Source of the DNA: Muribaculum sp. An289
GTDB taxonomy: Bacteria; Bacteroidota; Bacteroidia; Bacteroidales; UBA932
Direction: 5' to 3'
Length of the DNA stretch: 64,000 nucleotides
NCBI RefSeq assembly: GCF_002159555.1
Contig: NZ_NFIV01000005.1
Coordinates: 124,001-188,000 of the forward strand
The notes under the pieces are model-generated. The model was not told the DNA's origin. It did not search any database and saw only the letters and a list, made by a program, of their open reading frames with translations. Positions 17,765-26,945 of the stretch are shown here, piece by piece. Each line of letters begins with the position of its first letter. Position 1 is the first letter of the stretch. Position numbers and translations under genes: made by a program.

Positions 17765-18795
17765 ATGTGCGAAGTGAAGGACAAAGTGTTTTTATATGCC
17801 GTCTTCATGATAATTTCCATTTCCATGGTAACAGGATGCGGTTGTGGGGAGTCCGCCGATTCCGCAAAGCCGGGCGGCGGGGGGGGAAGGATGTCTGGTC
17901 CGTCCTTACTGAAGAAGGCAGATGGAACGAACTGGTGACTCTGGCTTCGGCGGAATTTCAGAAAGATACGGCCGGAGGGTATTACGCAGAGGCTGTCTAT
18001 CCAGCCGCACATCTGGCACAGTCTTATCTTTTCATGGACAAATACGATTCATCTGCATATTATCTCGGGTACATGGAAAAATACCTGTCCGGCACGGCCG
18101 ATAGGGATGGCATTCCAAGCGCGGAAATGTACAAGTCCGGTCTGATATATTACAATACCAAGGCGATTATGGCAATGAAGACCGGCCTTGATTATACTTC
18201 GACATTGGAATATATGAACAAGGCGGCCGGGCTTGCTGAGCAGGAAAGGGATTCGGTCCAGCTCGGAAACATCCTTTCCAACATGTCCATGCTGTATTGT
18301 TCAAGGGGGGATACGGCGGGGCTTCCCTATGCTTTGAAAGTATACATTCTGGGCAAGTCGTTTGCGGACGACAACATACAGTGCCGCAACAATATACATT
18401 TGTCCGAGATATATTTTCTTTCTGAAAATTACGTGCAGTCTCTCAAATATGCCCTGGAAGCGGTTGAGTTGTGCAGGCGGTCCGGATACAAGGGGAATGC
18501 CCTTGCTTCCTACAGGCTTTGCGGGGACATATATTCGGCTATGGGCGATTCTGCCTTTGCTGATGACAGTTACCGTATGGCAGGAACCTATTATTCCCAA
18601 GCCAGTGACAGCGATATCATACAGTACCTTCATTCATACGCGGATTTCCTTTCCCGCAGGGGCGAATATTTTTCTGCAATGGAAATGTACGAAGAAGGTC
18701 TGGCCAAGGCGGACAGTACCGGGAATATCGAATTCCTTTCGGTTTTGCTGGAGGGACTGTCGGCCGTTTATGACAGCCTTTCGCTTACCGAAAAA
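17765..18795 (+). pseudogene. TPR regulator of the TPR-AraC family, frame-disrupted at a G8 tract and 3'-truncated
   Basis: From the ATG at 17765 the frame encodes a lipoprotein-like signal (MCEVKDKVFLYAV... then SMVTGC) and a Gly-rich stretch, then hits a run of eight G at 17879-17886 and stops at a TGA about 45 bases later. The frame that continues as TPR protein (KDVWSVLTEEGRWNELV onward) is offset so that one additional G would join the two. The TPR part matches the regulator at 40.9-42.4 kb (VRDLWVSLTRERRFAEL) and runs to YDSLSLTEK, where that relative goes on into a membrane helix and an AraC domain. Here homology ends at about 18,790 and the frame runs into terminators and, antisense, the tRNA-Ser gene. 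So it lacks any DNA-binding domain. Either a phase-variable locus or a decaying gene; the missing 3' end favours decay. Confidence 0.75.
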
Positions 18796-18820
18796 AAGTG
18801 CACCAAAAAAGCGGGAAAAT

Positions 18821-18851
18821 GGGACCAGCGAGGTCTTGCTGGTCCCTTTTT
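18821..18851 (+). terminator. Rho-independent terminator
   Basis: GGGACCAGC (18821-18829) pairs perfectly with GCTGGTCCC (18838-18846), followed by TTTTTC. It terminates rightward transcripts, such as that of the truncated TPR gene. Confidence 0.8.
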
Positions 18852-18869
18852 CGGTGCGGATACAAAAAA

Positions 18870-18894
18870 AACCGCGAGCACGTCGCGGTTTTTT
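18870..18894 (-). terminator. Terminator of tRNA-Ser, bidirectional
   Basis: AACCGCGA (18870-18877) pairs with TCGCGGTT (18883-18890); T-runs are present on both strands. It starts directly after the 3' end of tRNA-Ser on the minus strand. Confidence 0.8.
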
Positions 18895-18895
18895 G

Positions 18896-18982
18896 CGGTG
18901 AAAGGGGGATTCGAACCCCCGGTACCGTTACCGGTACGACAGTTTAGCAAACTGTTGGTTTAAGCCACTCACCCATCTCACC
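18896..18982 (-). tRNA. tRNA-Ser (anticodon GCU)
   Basis: On the minus strand the 7-bp acceptor GGTGAGA pairs with TTTCACC (one G-T), followed by discriminator G73 as usual for serine. The anticodon loop TTTGCTAAA in the stem CAGT/ACTG gives GCU. A long variable arm (GTACCGGTAACGGTAC) confirms class II. The T arm is GGGGGTTCGAATCCCCC. CCA is not encoded. Confidence 0.95.
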
Positions 18983-19153
18983 AAACTATTCTCACGATTG
19001 TCATCCTGTCTGTTCAGACGATACCATCGCCTCGCCTGTTCACCGGTGTCATCATTCTGCACCGATACCATCATCCTGTCCGCTCTCCGGAGCGTGCGTG
19101 CTGCCGGGGGATATAAACTGGCAATGCCGGACAGGAACTCACAATCGGGAATG

Positions 19154-19161
19154 CAAAGGTA
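19154..19161 (-). promoter_or_regulatory. -7 box upstream of tRNA-Ser
   Basis: The minus strand reads TACCTTTG followed by CA, overlapping the floA 3' end region. Transcription from here would carry about 165 nt of leader before tRNA-Ser; no known RNA was recognised in that leader, which contains GATGGTATCG twice. Confidence 0.5.
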
Positions 19162-19171
19162 TGAAAAATTT

Positions 19172-20128
19172 TTATTGTTTTGCAATATTTTCTCTCATTT
19201 CGGTATCGGCCTGTATGTTTTTCATCCTGTAGTAGTCCATAATGCCGAGATTTCCGTTCTTGAACGCCTCGGCCATAGCAAGCGGTACCTCGGCTTCGGC
19301 CTCTATGACCTTGGCACGTGCTTCCTGGGCCTTCGCTTTCATCTCCTGTTCCAAGGCGACTGCCATTGCGCGGCGTTCCTCGGCACGGGCCTGGGCTATG
19401 TTCTTGTCGGCATTGGCCTGATCCATCTGAAGATATGCACCTATGTTCTTCCCTATATCGATGTCGGCTATGTCTATGGACAGGATTTCGAATGCCGTGC
19501 CTGCATCGAGGCCTTTGCGCAGGACAACCTTGGAAATCGAATCCGGATTCTCGAGCACCATCTTGTGGCTGTCAGCCGAGCCTATGCTCGATACGATTCC
19601 CTCACCGACCCTTGCGAGGACCGTCTCTTCTCCGGCACCTCCGACAAGCTGCTTGATATTGGCCCTGACCGTGACACGTGCCTTTGCAATCAGCTGTATG
19701 CCGTCCTTGGCCACGGCGGTGACAGGCGGCGTGTTTATGACTTTCGGGTTGACGGACATCTGTACGGCCTCAAAAACGTCGCGCCCGGCAAGGTCTATTG
19801 CGGCTGCCATCTTGAAATCAAGGACAATGTTGGCCTTGTCGGCGGAAATCAGCGCATTGACGACTTTGGGAACATTGCCTTTCGCAAGATAATGCGCCTC
19901 AAGCTCGTTGGCATCGAGCCGCAGGCCGGCCTTCGTTCCGGTAATCATTGCCATTACGATGATTCTCGGCGGAACCTTCCTCCATCTCATCAGAATCAGC
20001 TGCAAGAGTGAAATCCTTACGCCCGATATCAGCGCCTGGAACCAAAGGGTCACGGGGAAAAACCAAAGGAAAACGATGAGCAGGATTATGCCTATCACGG
20101 CCCAAATTAGAATCAGTTCTGTTGCCAT
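19172..20128 (-). CDS. floA: Flotillin-like protein FloA
   Basis: 318 residues. An N-terminal membrane hairpin (about 5-50, [20 protein letters not shown] then an amphipathic stretch) anchors the protein to the inner face of the membrane. It is followed by the SPFH-like domain ([35 protein letters not shown]) and a C-terminal helical region rich in Ala/Glu ([18 protein letters not shown]) that forms coiled coils. Length and sequence fit the FloA/YqfA family, which organises membrane microdomains. The upstream nfeD gene is the standard partner. Confidence 0.95.
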   Translation of the reverse strand: MATELILIWAVIGIILLIVFLWFFPVTLWFQALISGVRISLLQLILMRWRKVPPRIIVMAMITGTKAGLRLDANELEAHYLAKGNVPKVVNALISADKANIVLDFKMAAAIDLAGRDVFEAVQMSVNPKVINTPPVTAVAKDGIQLIAKARVTVRANIKQLVGGAGEETVLARVGEGIVSSIGSADSHKMVLENPDSISKVVLRKGLDAGTAFEILSIDIADIDIGKNIGAYLQMDQANADKNIAQARAEERRAMAVALEQEMKAKAQEARAKVIEAEAEVPLAMAEAFKNGNLGIMDYYRMKNIQADTEMRENIAKQ

Positions 20129-20169
20129 TGCTTATGAAAATTAATGTGTTTCGTCTTCAAAAAAGCGGA

Positions 20170-20634
20170 TTATTCAGTTTTCCTGACAATAATCCGGTTG
20201 TCTTCTATCAGGGCGACCTCGACTTCCTCCCCCTCCTCGATAAATCCTTCGAGGGATTTTACTTCGTATGATTTTCCGCTGAAGACCGCCGTGCCCATCG
20301 GCGCAAGCCTCGAAAGGCAGTGCCCTTTGTCGCCAACCTCTATCCCGCAGTCGGCAGGGGCCGCCCCCGCCTTGCTTGTAATTCCGGCTTTTAACTGGAA
20401 CCTTTTCCATGTTTTTGCACGGAGGACATATATTGTCAAAGCGGTTACCAGAAGTACGTCGATAATCAGCACTATGGTGCTTGCCGGCTCGCCGAAGGTC
20501 TTGTCCGCATAGAAGTACGAACCGGCCAGGGCGCCGAGCCCGAGGATGCCCGTGATTGCGAATCCCGGTATCAGTATTATTTCAATCAGAAGGAGCAGAA
20601 GCCCCACGAAAATCAGTGTTACTATGTATATCAT
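20170..20634 (-). CDS. NfeD-family membrane protein
   Basis: 154 residues from the ATG at 20634 (MIYIVTLIFVGLLLLLIEII). A start 21 bases further upstream is possible but would overlap the preceding gene. Three or four membrane helices occupy about 1-80, and the C-terminal OB-fold domain spans about 95-154 (GTAVFSGKSYEVKSLEGFIE). Short NfeD proteins of this type are membrane partners of flotillin-like proteins; floA follows 41 bases downstream. Confidence 0.92.
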   Translation of the reverse strand: MIYIVTLIFVGLLLLLIEIILIPGFAITGILGLGALAGSYFYADKTFGEPASTIVLIIDVLLVTALTIYVLRAKTWKRFQLKAGITSKAGAAPADCGIEVGDKGHCLSRLAPMGTAVFSGKSYEVKSLEGFIEEGEEVEVALIEDNRIIVRKTE

Positions 20635-20638
20635 AAAA

Positions 20639-22495
20639 TTATTCCTGTTTTTCAACGCTTATGCCTTTGACATCGGCGGCAATCAGTTTTCCTGCAAGTT
20701 TTTCGGCTTCGGCTTTGGTCTTGAACGGCCCTACCATGTAGACGGTCCCGTTTTCGTTGAGTGTGCGTATGATATCCATCGAAGTGCCCGCCTTTATGAT
20801 TTCCGAAGCGGTTTCATCCAATGACCCGTCCGGAGAGAGTATGCATACCATGTATTCTGACGGCACCCCCTTGTGTTCCATTTCGCGCCCTTCTGCCACG
20901 GAGATTTTTTCCCCGTCATAGAAGGCATTGATGAAGGCGGAACCGAACCCTCTCGAACGTACCTTTCCGAGATTGGACCGGGCCTGGTCGTACGTCTCGA
21001 AAACCCCAACCGAATAAATGTATTTTCCTTTCGACGGGTTGCGCATGAATACCGGGCTGAGTCCTCCGAGGTCCTTTACTCCTGCAGGCGCTGCCGAAGC
21101 GAAAATCTGGATTTGGTATATGAGCCCGTCCGGCAGCCTGTTGTCTTCGGCAAAACGTCCTACCGGCAATATCTGGAATGAGTAATCGAACTGTTTTACA
21201 GGCTTTTCAACCATTATCTCGAAATCTCTTCCGGGCCTGTGTTTTTCGAAAACGAATCCTTCGGAAACAACCTGTTGGCCGGTGCCTTTATTCCCGATGT
21301 TTTCAAGGGCCTTGTCGGGATCGATTACTACGCCGTTGGCGAGAAAATCCATTTCGATTGCGGCGAGTTCCGCATTCAGCCTGTCGGATTCGGCCCTGAG
21401 CTGCACCATGGCCGCTTCGGAGGCTTCAATCCCGGAGCGTATGGAGGCCTGCATGTTTTCATCCGCAGAACTTGCGGCATATTTTTCCCTCATGGTTTTC
21501 AGCCCGCTTTCGATTTTGGAAAGCGAATCGCGCAGTGAACGTATTTCCTTCAGGACGGCCGAATATTTTTCCATCCCTTTTCCGGTCTGCACTGGATTTT
21601 CCTTCACGGCCGCCGTTGCTGATGTCGCCGGTTCCAACGATGCCGCGGCCTTCAATTCCGCAGGGTCCTGGATTTTTCTCTTTATCGCGAGAGGCTCGTA
21701 CTCCATGACATATACCCTTACACTGTCCCCGGTTCCATGTCCGCCGTCCGAAGCCCTGTCGGAAACAGTCATGCAGTACTTCCCGTTTTCGCTTATGGCG
21801 AACAGTATGTCGTTGAACGGACTCGAATACGGGAACCCGAGATTTTCCGGAACTCCCCATTTCCCTGTTTTTCCGTCCCTGTGGGAAACGTAGAGGTCAT
21901 AGCCGCCCATGCCGTAGAGCCCGTCGGATGCGAAATAGAGGCTTTTCCCGTCTGGGGACAGCATCGGGAACAGCACGTTTCCGGAAGAAAACGCTCCTTC
22001 ATCGACCGAGGAAGGATAGGTCCAAAGCGTATCGTTGAGGCGCTCGGTCGAAAAAAGGCCCCATTGCCCGTTTCCGGTTTTGTCCGTAAAGACGATGATG
22101 TCGTCCCCGTCGCGGTGGTAAAATGCCGAAGGAAAATCTTCCCGCCGGTTCTGTACCAGGCTGTTAGGGCAGATTCTCCAGCTCCTTTCGGCAAGAGGGA
22201 GGTACAGGAAGAAACTGTCTTTGTGAAAATTTTCCGCGGCCACCGTCTTTGGTGAAGATACGAACTCCGCGAGTGCTATTGCGTTGCGGCAACGAAGGAT
22301 TTTTCCCTGGAGAACGGCAAGGTCCGCACTGTCCGTCGCGGCCGCAGCCATGTCTTCAAGGCAACCGAGAGCTTCTTCAAACCGGTATTCTCCCATCAGG
22401 GAGTCGGCCTTTGCCGTATGTACGGCGGTCTGTGCGTGTCCCGGCATTATGAATGCTATAAAGGCGGAAAATACCGTTATTGACAATCTGTGCAT
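20639..22495 (-). CDS. Exported PD40 beta-propeller, coiled-coil and SPOR-domain protein
   Basis: 618 residues with a signal peptide ending near PGHAQ. About 30-75 is a TPR-like helical pair. WD40-like (PD40/TolB-type) propeller repeats follow at 115-270, e.g. LFPMLSPDGKSLYFASDG. A predicted coiled coil covers about 305-395. The C-terminal region has two SPOR-like modules (about 455-530 and 540-618), seen as LIYQIQIFASAAPAGVKDL and VYMVGPFKTKAEAEKLAGKL. SPOR domains bind denuded septal peptidoglycan, so a periplasmic cell-wall role is likely. It ends next to nfeD, so the three genes probably form an operon; the functional link to flotillin is inference. Confidence 0.82.
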   Translation of the reverse strand: MHRLSITVFSAFIAFIMPGHAQTAVHTAKADSLMGEYRFEEALGCLEDMAAAATDSADLAVLQGKILRCRNAIALAEFVSSPKTVAAENFHKDSFFLYLPLAERSWRICPNSLVQNRREDFPSAFYHRDGDDIIVFTDKTGNGQWGLFSTERLNDTLWTYPSSVDEGAFSSGNVLFPMLSPDGKSLYFASDGLYGMGGYDLYVSHRDGKTGKWGVPENLGFPYSSPFNDILFAISENGKYCMTVSDRASDGGHGTGDSVRVYVMEYEPLAIKRKIQDPAELKAAASLEPATSATAAVKENPVQTGKGMEKYSAVLKEIRSLRDSLSKIESGLKTMREKYAASSADENMQASIRSGIEASEAAMVQLRAESDRLNAELAAIEMDFLANGVVIDPDKALENIGNKGTGQQVVSEGFVFEKHRPGRDFEIMVEKPVKQFDYSFQILPVGRFAEDNRLPDGLIYQIQIFASAAPAGVKDLGGLSPVFMRNPSKGKYIYSVGVFETYDQARSNLGKVRSRGFGSAFINAFYDGEKISVAEGREMEHKGVPSEYMVCILSPDGSLDETASEIIKAGTSMDIIRTLNENGTVYMVGPFKTKAEAEKLAGKLIAADVKGISVEKQE

Positions 22496-22520
22496 AATGT
22501 CCCAAGTAGAAAATGGACAA

Positions 22521-22528
22521 CAAATGTA
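22521..22528 (-). promoter_or_regulatory. -7 box for the SPOR protein-nfeD-floA operon
   Basis: The minus strand reads TACATTTG, 26 bases before the ATG at 22495. Confidence 0.5.
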
Positions 22529-22559
22529 ATAAATAAGTTCATAATTATGGAAAAAAGTG

Positions 22560-22567
22560 TAAATTTG
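22560..22567 (+). promoter_or_regulatory. -7 box for secDF
   Basis: TAAATTTG, with a TTC 19 bp upstream as a weak -33, leaving a leader of about 70 nt before the secDF ATG at 22646. Confidence 0.5.
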
Positions 22568-22645
22568 TGCCCTATTTTACGAATAAAAGTGAAGGGACGA
22601 TTCGATTTTGAATATTAAAACAAGTAAAATTAAAATAAAGAAGTT

Positions 22646-25600
22646 ATGCAAAGCAAAGGAGCCATTACATTTTTGGCAGTGATTATCGCCTTGGCCTGCA
22701 TCTGGCAGCTGTCGTTTACTGCTGCCACCAAGATTCAGGAAGGCAAGGCAAACCGTTATGCTTCAGCGGCGGTAGAGGCAGAGAGGAACTCACCTTCTTT
22801 TGCCAATGTCCCGGAGGTGGACAAAGCTTATTATCTTGATTCGCTCAGGAAAGCGAAGAACAGTTTTTATATCGATTCCATCTCTGCGGAAAAAGTATAT
22901 TTATGGTATACTTACAAAGAGGTAAAAGAGCGCGAAATCAACCTCGGCCTTGACCTGAAGGGCGGTATGAACGTCATGCTCCAGGTCCAGCTGAAGGATC
23001 TCGTGAAGGCGCTGTCCGGTGACAGTCAGGATCCGAGATTCCTCGAAGCCCTTGACATTGCGGAGAGGAACAGCGTGGATTCCAGGCTCGATTTCATTAC
23101 TTTGTTTGCACAGGCATGGGATGAAGTGGCTCCGGGAGAAAGGCTGTCGCAGATTTTCGGAACATACGACATGCGTGACAGAATCCGTCCCGAGACTTCC
23201 AATGAAGAAGTGATAAAGGTCATTTCTGAGGAAGCCGAGAGCGCCGTATCCAACTCTTTCAATGTCCTCAGGAACCGTATCGACCGTTTCGGCGTTACGC
23301 AGCCTAATATCCAGAAGCTCGGCAACAGCGGACGTATCCTTGTCGAACTCCCTGGCGTGAAGGAACCTGAGCGTGTGAGGAAACTGCTTCAGGGAACCGC
23401 ATCCCTCGAATTCTGGACTACATACGAAAATGCGGAGATATTCCCTTATCTCCAGGATGCCAATGCAATGCTCGCCGAGCTTGCAGCCGATGATACCTTG
23501 GCCGCTGCATCCGTAGAGTCCGTAGAGGAAGAGGCTGCCGATGCGGTTGCCGATACCCTTCTCGAGAAGGTGACGTCGCAGAACCTCGATATGGAAGCAT
23601 ACGCGAAAGAGAACCCTCTTTTCGGCGTATTGCAGCCTTCTGCATACAACGGTACCCTTATGGAAGGTGCCTGCATAGGTTTCGCCCATTACAGGGATAC
23701 GGCAAAGGTCAATGAATATCTGAGCCTTCCTGAAGTACAGGCCCTGTTCCCGGCCGATTTCATTCCGATGTGGACTGTGAAACCTTCCGGAAGAATGGCC
23801 GACGGCAATTATTATGAACTCGTGGCAATAAGGGCTTCTTCACGTGACGGGAAAGCCCCTCTGGACGGAGGCGCAGTTACCGATGCCCGCGTATCTTACT
23901 CCAACACCAACGGCAGCCCTGAGGTAGACATGGTGATGAACGGAGAAGGTGCTAGGACATGGGCAAGGCTTACTGCCGACAACATAGGACATCAGATAGC
24001 AATCGTCCTCGACGGAATGGTATATTCTTACCCTGTTGTCAACGGCGAGATTACCGGAGGGCGTTCAGCCATCACCGGCAACTTTACCGTTACGGAAGCG
24101 GAAGACCTTGCGAATGTCCTGAAATCAGGTAAGCTGCCTGCTCCTGCAACTATCGTCCAGGAACAGGTCGTAGGACCTTCCCTCGGTAGCGAGTCCATCA
24201 ACGCCGGTCTCATATCGTTCATAATAGCATTCCTTCTCGTGCTGCTCTACATGCTCTTCTTCTATAATGGTGCAGGTCTGGCAGCCGATATCGCATTGCT
24301 GTGCAACGTGCTGTTCCTTTTCGGAGCCCTTGCTTCATTCGGTGCGGTACTGACCCTGCCTGGTATAGCCGGTCTCGTCCTGACCCTCGGTATGGCGGTC
24401 GATGCCAACGTCATCATTTATGAACGTATCAAAGAGGAGATAAGGGCGGGCAAAGGCCTTGCTCTGGCGATAAAGGAAGGTTACAGGAATGCATATTCGG
24501 CCATCATCGACGGACAGGTGACTACGATTATCACGGGTATCGTGCTTATAATCTTCGGTTCCGGTCCTGTACAGGGATTCGCAACCACTCTTATTATAGG
24601 TATCATCACTTCGCTCCTCACTTCAATCTTCATATCAAGGCTCATATTCGAGGCAAGGCTTGCGAAGAAGAAGAACATTACCTTCGACAACAAGTGGACA
24701 AGGAACTTCCTGCACAATACCAAGGTAAACTTCCTGTCAAAGAGGAAATATTCCTATACGATATCCGGAATCGTGATACTCATCTGCTTGGGCTCCATTA
24801 TTTTCAAGGGCTTCACATACGGTGTGGACTTCACCGGTGGACGTACTTTCGTCGTAAGGTTCGACCAGCCTGTATCCGCTGAGGAAATCAGGGAGGCGGC
24901 TACGGCAGAGTTCGGAGGAAGTGTCGAAGTCAAGCAGTTCGGAGGCGAAAGCCAGATGAAGATAACCACCAAGTATATGATAGAGGACGAATCCACGGAG
25001 ATGGATACTCAGGTAGAGCAGATGCTTTACGATGCCCTTCATCCGTTCTTCGCCGAGGATATCACATACGATGAGTTCAAATCCACTCTTGAGAACCCTA
25101 ACGGTATCATAAGCTCGGACAAAGTCGGTCCTACGATTGCAAACGACATGAAGCGGGATGCAATAATAGCCGTTGTCATCGCCCTTCTTGCAATCTTCGT
25201 TTATATCGCAATAAGGTTCCGTAACTGGACCTGGGGTGCCGGCGGTGTCATATCGCTTACGCATACGACGATTATCACAGTAGGTTTCTTCTCCCTGTTT
25301 ACAGGTGTGTTCCCGTTCAGTCTCGATGTCGACCAGTCGTTCATTGCGGCCGTGCTGACCATTATCGGTTATGCAATCAATGACAACGTTGTCATCTTCG
25401 ACCGAATCCGTGAGTACAGAAGGTTGTATCCTAAGAGGGCTCTCGAAGACAATGTGAACAATGCGCTCAACAGTACCCTTACCAGGACAATGAATACCTC
25501 CCTTACCACTATCATAGTGATGGTTGCCATTGCAATTTTCGGTGGCGAGGTAATCAGGGGCCTCTCGGTTGCGTTGGTAGTAGGTATCTCTGTCGGAACT

Positions 25601-25678
25601 TACGCTTCGATGTTCATCGGTACTCCTATCATGTACGATTTGAGCCGCAGAAAGATAAACAAGGAATCGGTTAAGTAA
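22646..25678 (+). CDS. secDF: Fused protein translocase subunit SecDF
   Basis: 1010 residues: SecD and SecF in one chain, as is usual in Bacteroidota. The SecD half has a first membrane helix at about 5-27, the D1 motif INLGLDLKGGMNVMLQV near 92-108, a large periplasmic P1 domain with an inserted Ala/Glu-rich stretch, then five helices from about 525 with the GMAVDANVIIYERIKEE signature. The SecF half starts near 690 with its own helix, then GVDFTGGRTFVVRF, and ends with the helices containing GYAINDNVVIFDRIREY. It uses the proton gradient to pull exported proteins from the SecYEG channel. A TAnnTTTG box lies upstream and a terminator downstream. Confidence 0.97.
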   Translation: MQSKGAITFLAVIIALACIWQLSFTAATKIQEGKANRYASAAVEAERNSPSFANVPEVDKAYYLDSLRKAKNSFYIDSISAEKVYLWYTYKEVKEREINLGLDLKGGMNVMLQVQLKDLVKALSGDSQDPRFLEALDIAERNSVDSRLDFITLFAQAWDEVAPGERLSQIFGTYDMRDRIRPETSNEEVIKVISEEAESAVSNSFNVLRNRIDRFGVTQPNIQKLGNSGRILVELPGVKEPERVRKLLQGTASLEFWTTYENAEIFPYLQDANAMLAELAADDTLAAASVESVEEEAADAVADTLLEKVTSQNLDMEAYAKENPLFGVLQPSAYNGTLMEGACIGFAHYRDTAKVNEYLSLPEVQALFPADFIPMWTVKPSGRMADGNYYELVAIRASSRDGKAPLDGGAVTDARVSYSNTNGSPEVDMVMNGEGARTWARLTADNIGHQIAIVLDGMVYSYPVVNGEITGGRSAITGNFTVTEAEDLANVLKSGKLPAPATIVQEQVVGPSLGSESINAGLISFIIAFLLVLLYMLFFYNGAGLAADIALLCNVLFLFGALASFGAVLTLPGIAGLVLTLGMAVDANVIIYERIKEEIRAGKGLALAIKEGYRNAYSAIIDGQVTTIITGIVLIIFGSGPVQGFATTLIIGIITSLLTSIFISRLIFEARLAKKKNITFDNKWTRNFLHNTKVNFLSKRKYSYTISGIVILICLGSIIFKGFTYGVDFTGGRTFVVRFDQPVSAEEIREAATAEFGGSVEVKQFGGESQMKITTKYMIEDESTEMDTQVEQMLYDALHPFFAEDITYDEFKSTLENPNGIISSDKVGPTIANDMKRDAIIAVVIALLAIFVYIAIRFRNWTWGAGGVISLTHTTIITVGFFSLFTGVFPFSLDVDQSFIAAVLTIIGYAINDNVVIFDRIREYRRLYPKRALEDNVNNALNSTLTRTMNTSLTTIIVMVAIAIFGGEVIRGLSVALVVGISVGTYASMFIGTPIMYDLSRRKINKESVK

Positions 25679-25748
25679 GCTTTCTCGTTGAATCAATTTA
25701 AGTAAGTTTTCTTACAGATTCAATTTTACTGATTATAATATTTTAAAG

Positions 25749-25790
25749 GATGACTCTTAAAGTCCTGTGGCTTTGGGGTCATCTTTTTTT
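25749..25790 (+). terminator. secDF terminator
   Basis: GATGAC (25749-25754) pairs with GTCATC (25778-25783) with an AAAG/CTTT inner pairing, followed by seven T (25784-25790). Confidence 0.75.
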
Positions 25791-25802
25791 GGTGCGGGGG
25801 AG

Positions 25803-25856
25803 GGAGCATTTGGGGCATTTGGGCCATCTGGAGCATCTGGGACATTTGGGGCATTT
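25803..25856 (+). repeat. 9-bp tandem repeat (six units)
   Basis: Six imperfect units of consensus GGGGCATTT run head to tail just after the secDF terminator. An open frame crosses them (repeated His-Leu-Gly), but there is no promoter or plausible protein, so I take it as non-coding. Confidence 0.8.
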
Positions 25857-26101
25857 GCGGTTTGCGGGCATCATTTTGGGAAATCATTGGAAATCATTTT
25901 TTGCGGGTTATTTTGGTGAATTATTCTTTTTGCAGGTCATCTTTGTTTGCGAAGTCATTTCTTTGCGGTTTACGGTTTTCGGCTTGTGCCCTTGTGCCGT
26001 ACTTGCCGTGTGCTTTGTCATGTGCCCCATGCTTGTCATGTTTTGCCTACTTGGCGTGTATTGTTTACGTACCGTGTACTACCAGTTTGCCGCATGGCCT
26101 G
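25857..26101. other. No gene seen; T/G-rich low-complexity DNA
   Basis: The stretch has recurring ATCATTTT and CTTGCCGTGT-like words and no frame with family resemblance, no promoter box with a gene and no RNA that I recognise. Confidence 0.5.
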
Positions 26102-26270
26102 TTTTTCACCCCATATCCATCGCTTCATTTTGGAGTAATTGATAATCAATAAGTTATAAAAATAGGGCTGCTTTTGGGTGCTTCCTGAGGTACCCAAAAG
26201 CAGGGGTGTTTTTGATAAAGCTCTGATTGTTAGTGTGTTATAAAGACAGCAGCTGGACGTGGGGTAAAAA
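26102..26270. repeat. Three-layer palindromic repeat, copy A
   Basis: Outer inverted repeats (26102-26121, TTTTTCACCCCATATCCATC, and 26250-26270, which reads as its imperfect complement) enclose two AT-rich boxes: 26136-26163 with TTGATAATCAAT, and 26213-26245. These boxes flank a central hairpin whose 12-bp stem is perfect (26168-26179 with 26192-26203, CTGCTTTTGGGT). The same layout recurs at 58,196-58,368 and 58,712-58,879. Confidence 0.8.
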
Positions 26271-26348
26271 ATTCCCGAAAAATTCCCGAAAATCCTCGCA
26301 ATTCTGGCAAAATCTGATTCCTATCCACCTCCTCCGGTTTTTCTTCTT

Positions 26349-26483
26349 TCATGCTTTGTCACTCCAGCCCTCATCGCCAACCACCGCGCATTCGTCCAGC
26401 GCATCGCGGCATACGGAACGGCTGCGCTTCCAGTACCCCTGCCTGCTGTAGCTGAACAGCCGGCACAGCGAAGACACGCTCAT
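26349..26483 (-). pseudogene. IS3-family transposase OrfB, N-terminal remnant
   Basis: A 44-codon frame starting MSVSSLCRLFSYSRQGYWKR, the typical beginning of IS3-group OrfB proteins, then a premature TGA. The catalytic DDE domain is missing. Its ATG overlaps the end of the OrfA-like gene, the normal IS3 arrangement for programmed -1 frameshifting. Confidence 0.7.
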
Positions 26484-26902
26484 TTCTTCGTGGCGCGACT
26501 TGAGTTCGCCGACCGTCCGGCACCTGCTTTTTTTAGCAGGTCTATCCCTTCCTCTTCCTTCAGCTGGCTGAGCATATACTCGTAACCTTCTATCTTTATG
26601 TTAGACATCTTGACCGCCGACTCCAGAGACCTGACCTTCGACTCCAGTTCGCGGATCCTTTCCTTGTCATCCTTTCTCGACATCTCTATCGCGTATTTGT
26701 CCCTCTCGTCAAAGATATCGATTTTACCGCTCCGGTATTGTTCCGACAGCTCCTTTATGCGCTTCAGCGACATCCCGTAGCGGCGGTGCAGCGTTTCGGC
26801 GGGGACACCGCTGTAGTACTCCCGCAGGACATGGGAGTCGCGCTTGCGTAAGAACTTCTGGAGACTCCGGTCCGAGTCGCTGCTTTCTTCTGATTTTCTC
26901 AT
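26480..26902 (-). mobile_element. IS3-family OrfA-like transposase subunit (IS relic)
   Basis: 140 residues from the ATG at 26902 (a TTG start at 26947 is possible). An HTH-like segment (REYYSGVPAETLHRRYGMSL) is followed by a leucine-rich coiled coil (RIRELESKVRSLESAVKMSN) and a tail ending EEGIDLLKKAGAGRS; this tail resembles OrfA proteins of Bacteroidota IS3 elements. Only a stub of OrfB follows, so the element cannot transpose on its own. I did not find intact terminal inverted repeats; palindromic repeats lie on both sides. Confidence 0.68.
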
Positions 26903-26945
26903 CGTTTTTTCCTCCTTTTTTGGTAAACCTTTTTCAGGACGGGAC

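Noticed and set aside
18983-19153. Signal recognition particle RNA or 6S RNA in the tRNA-Ser leader
   Set aside because: Characteristic loops were not found; only two copies of GATGGTATCG.
25750-26142. Protein of about 130 residues after secDF
   Set aside because: It consists of a terminator and 9-bp tandem repeats read as His-Leu-Gly; no initiation context.
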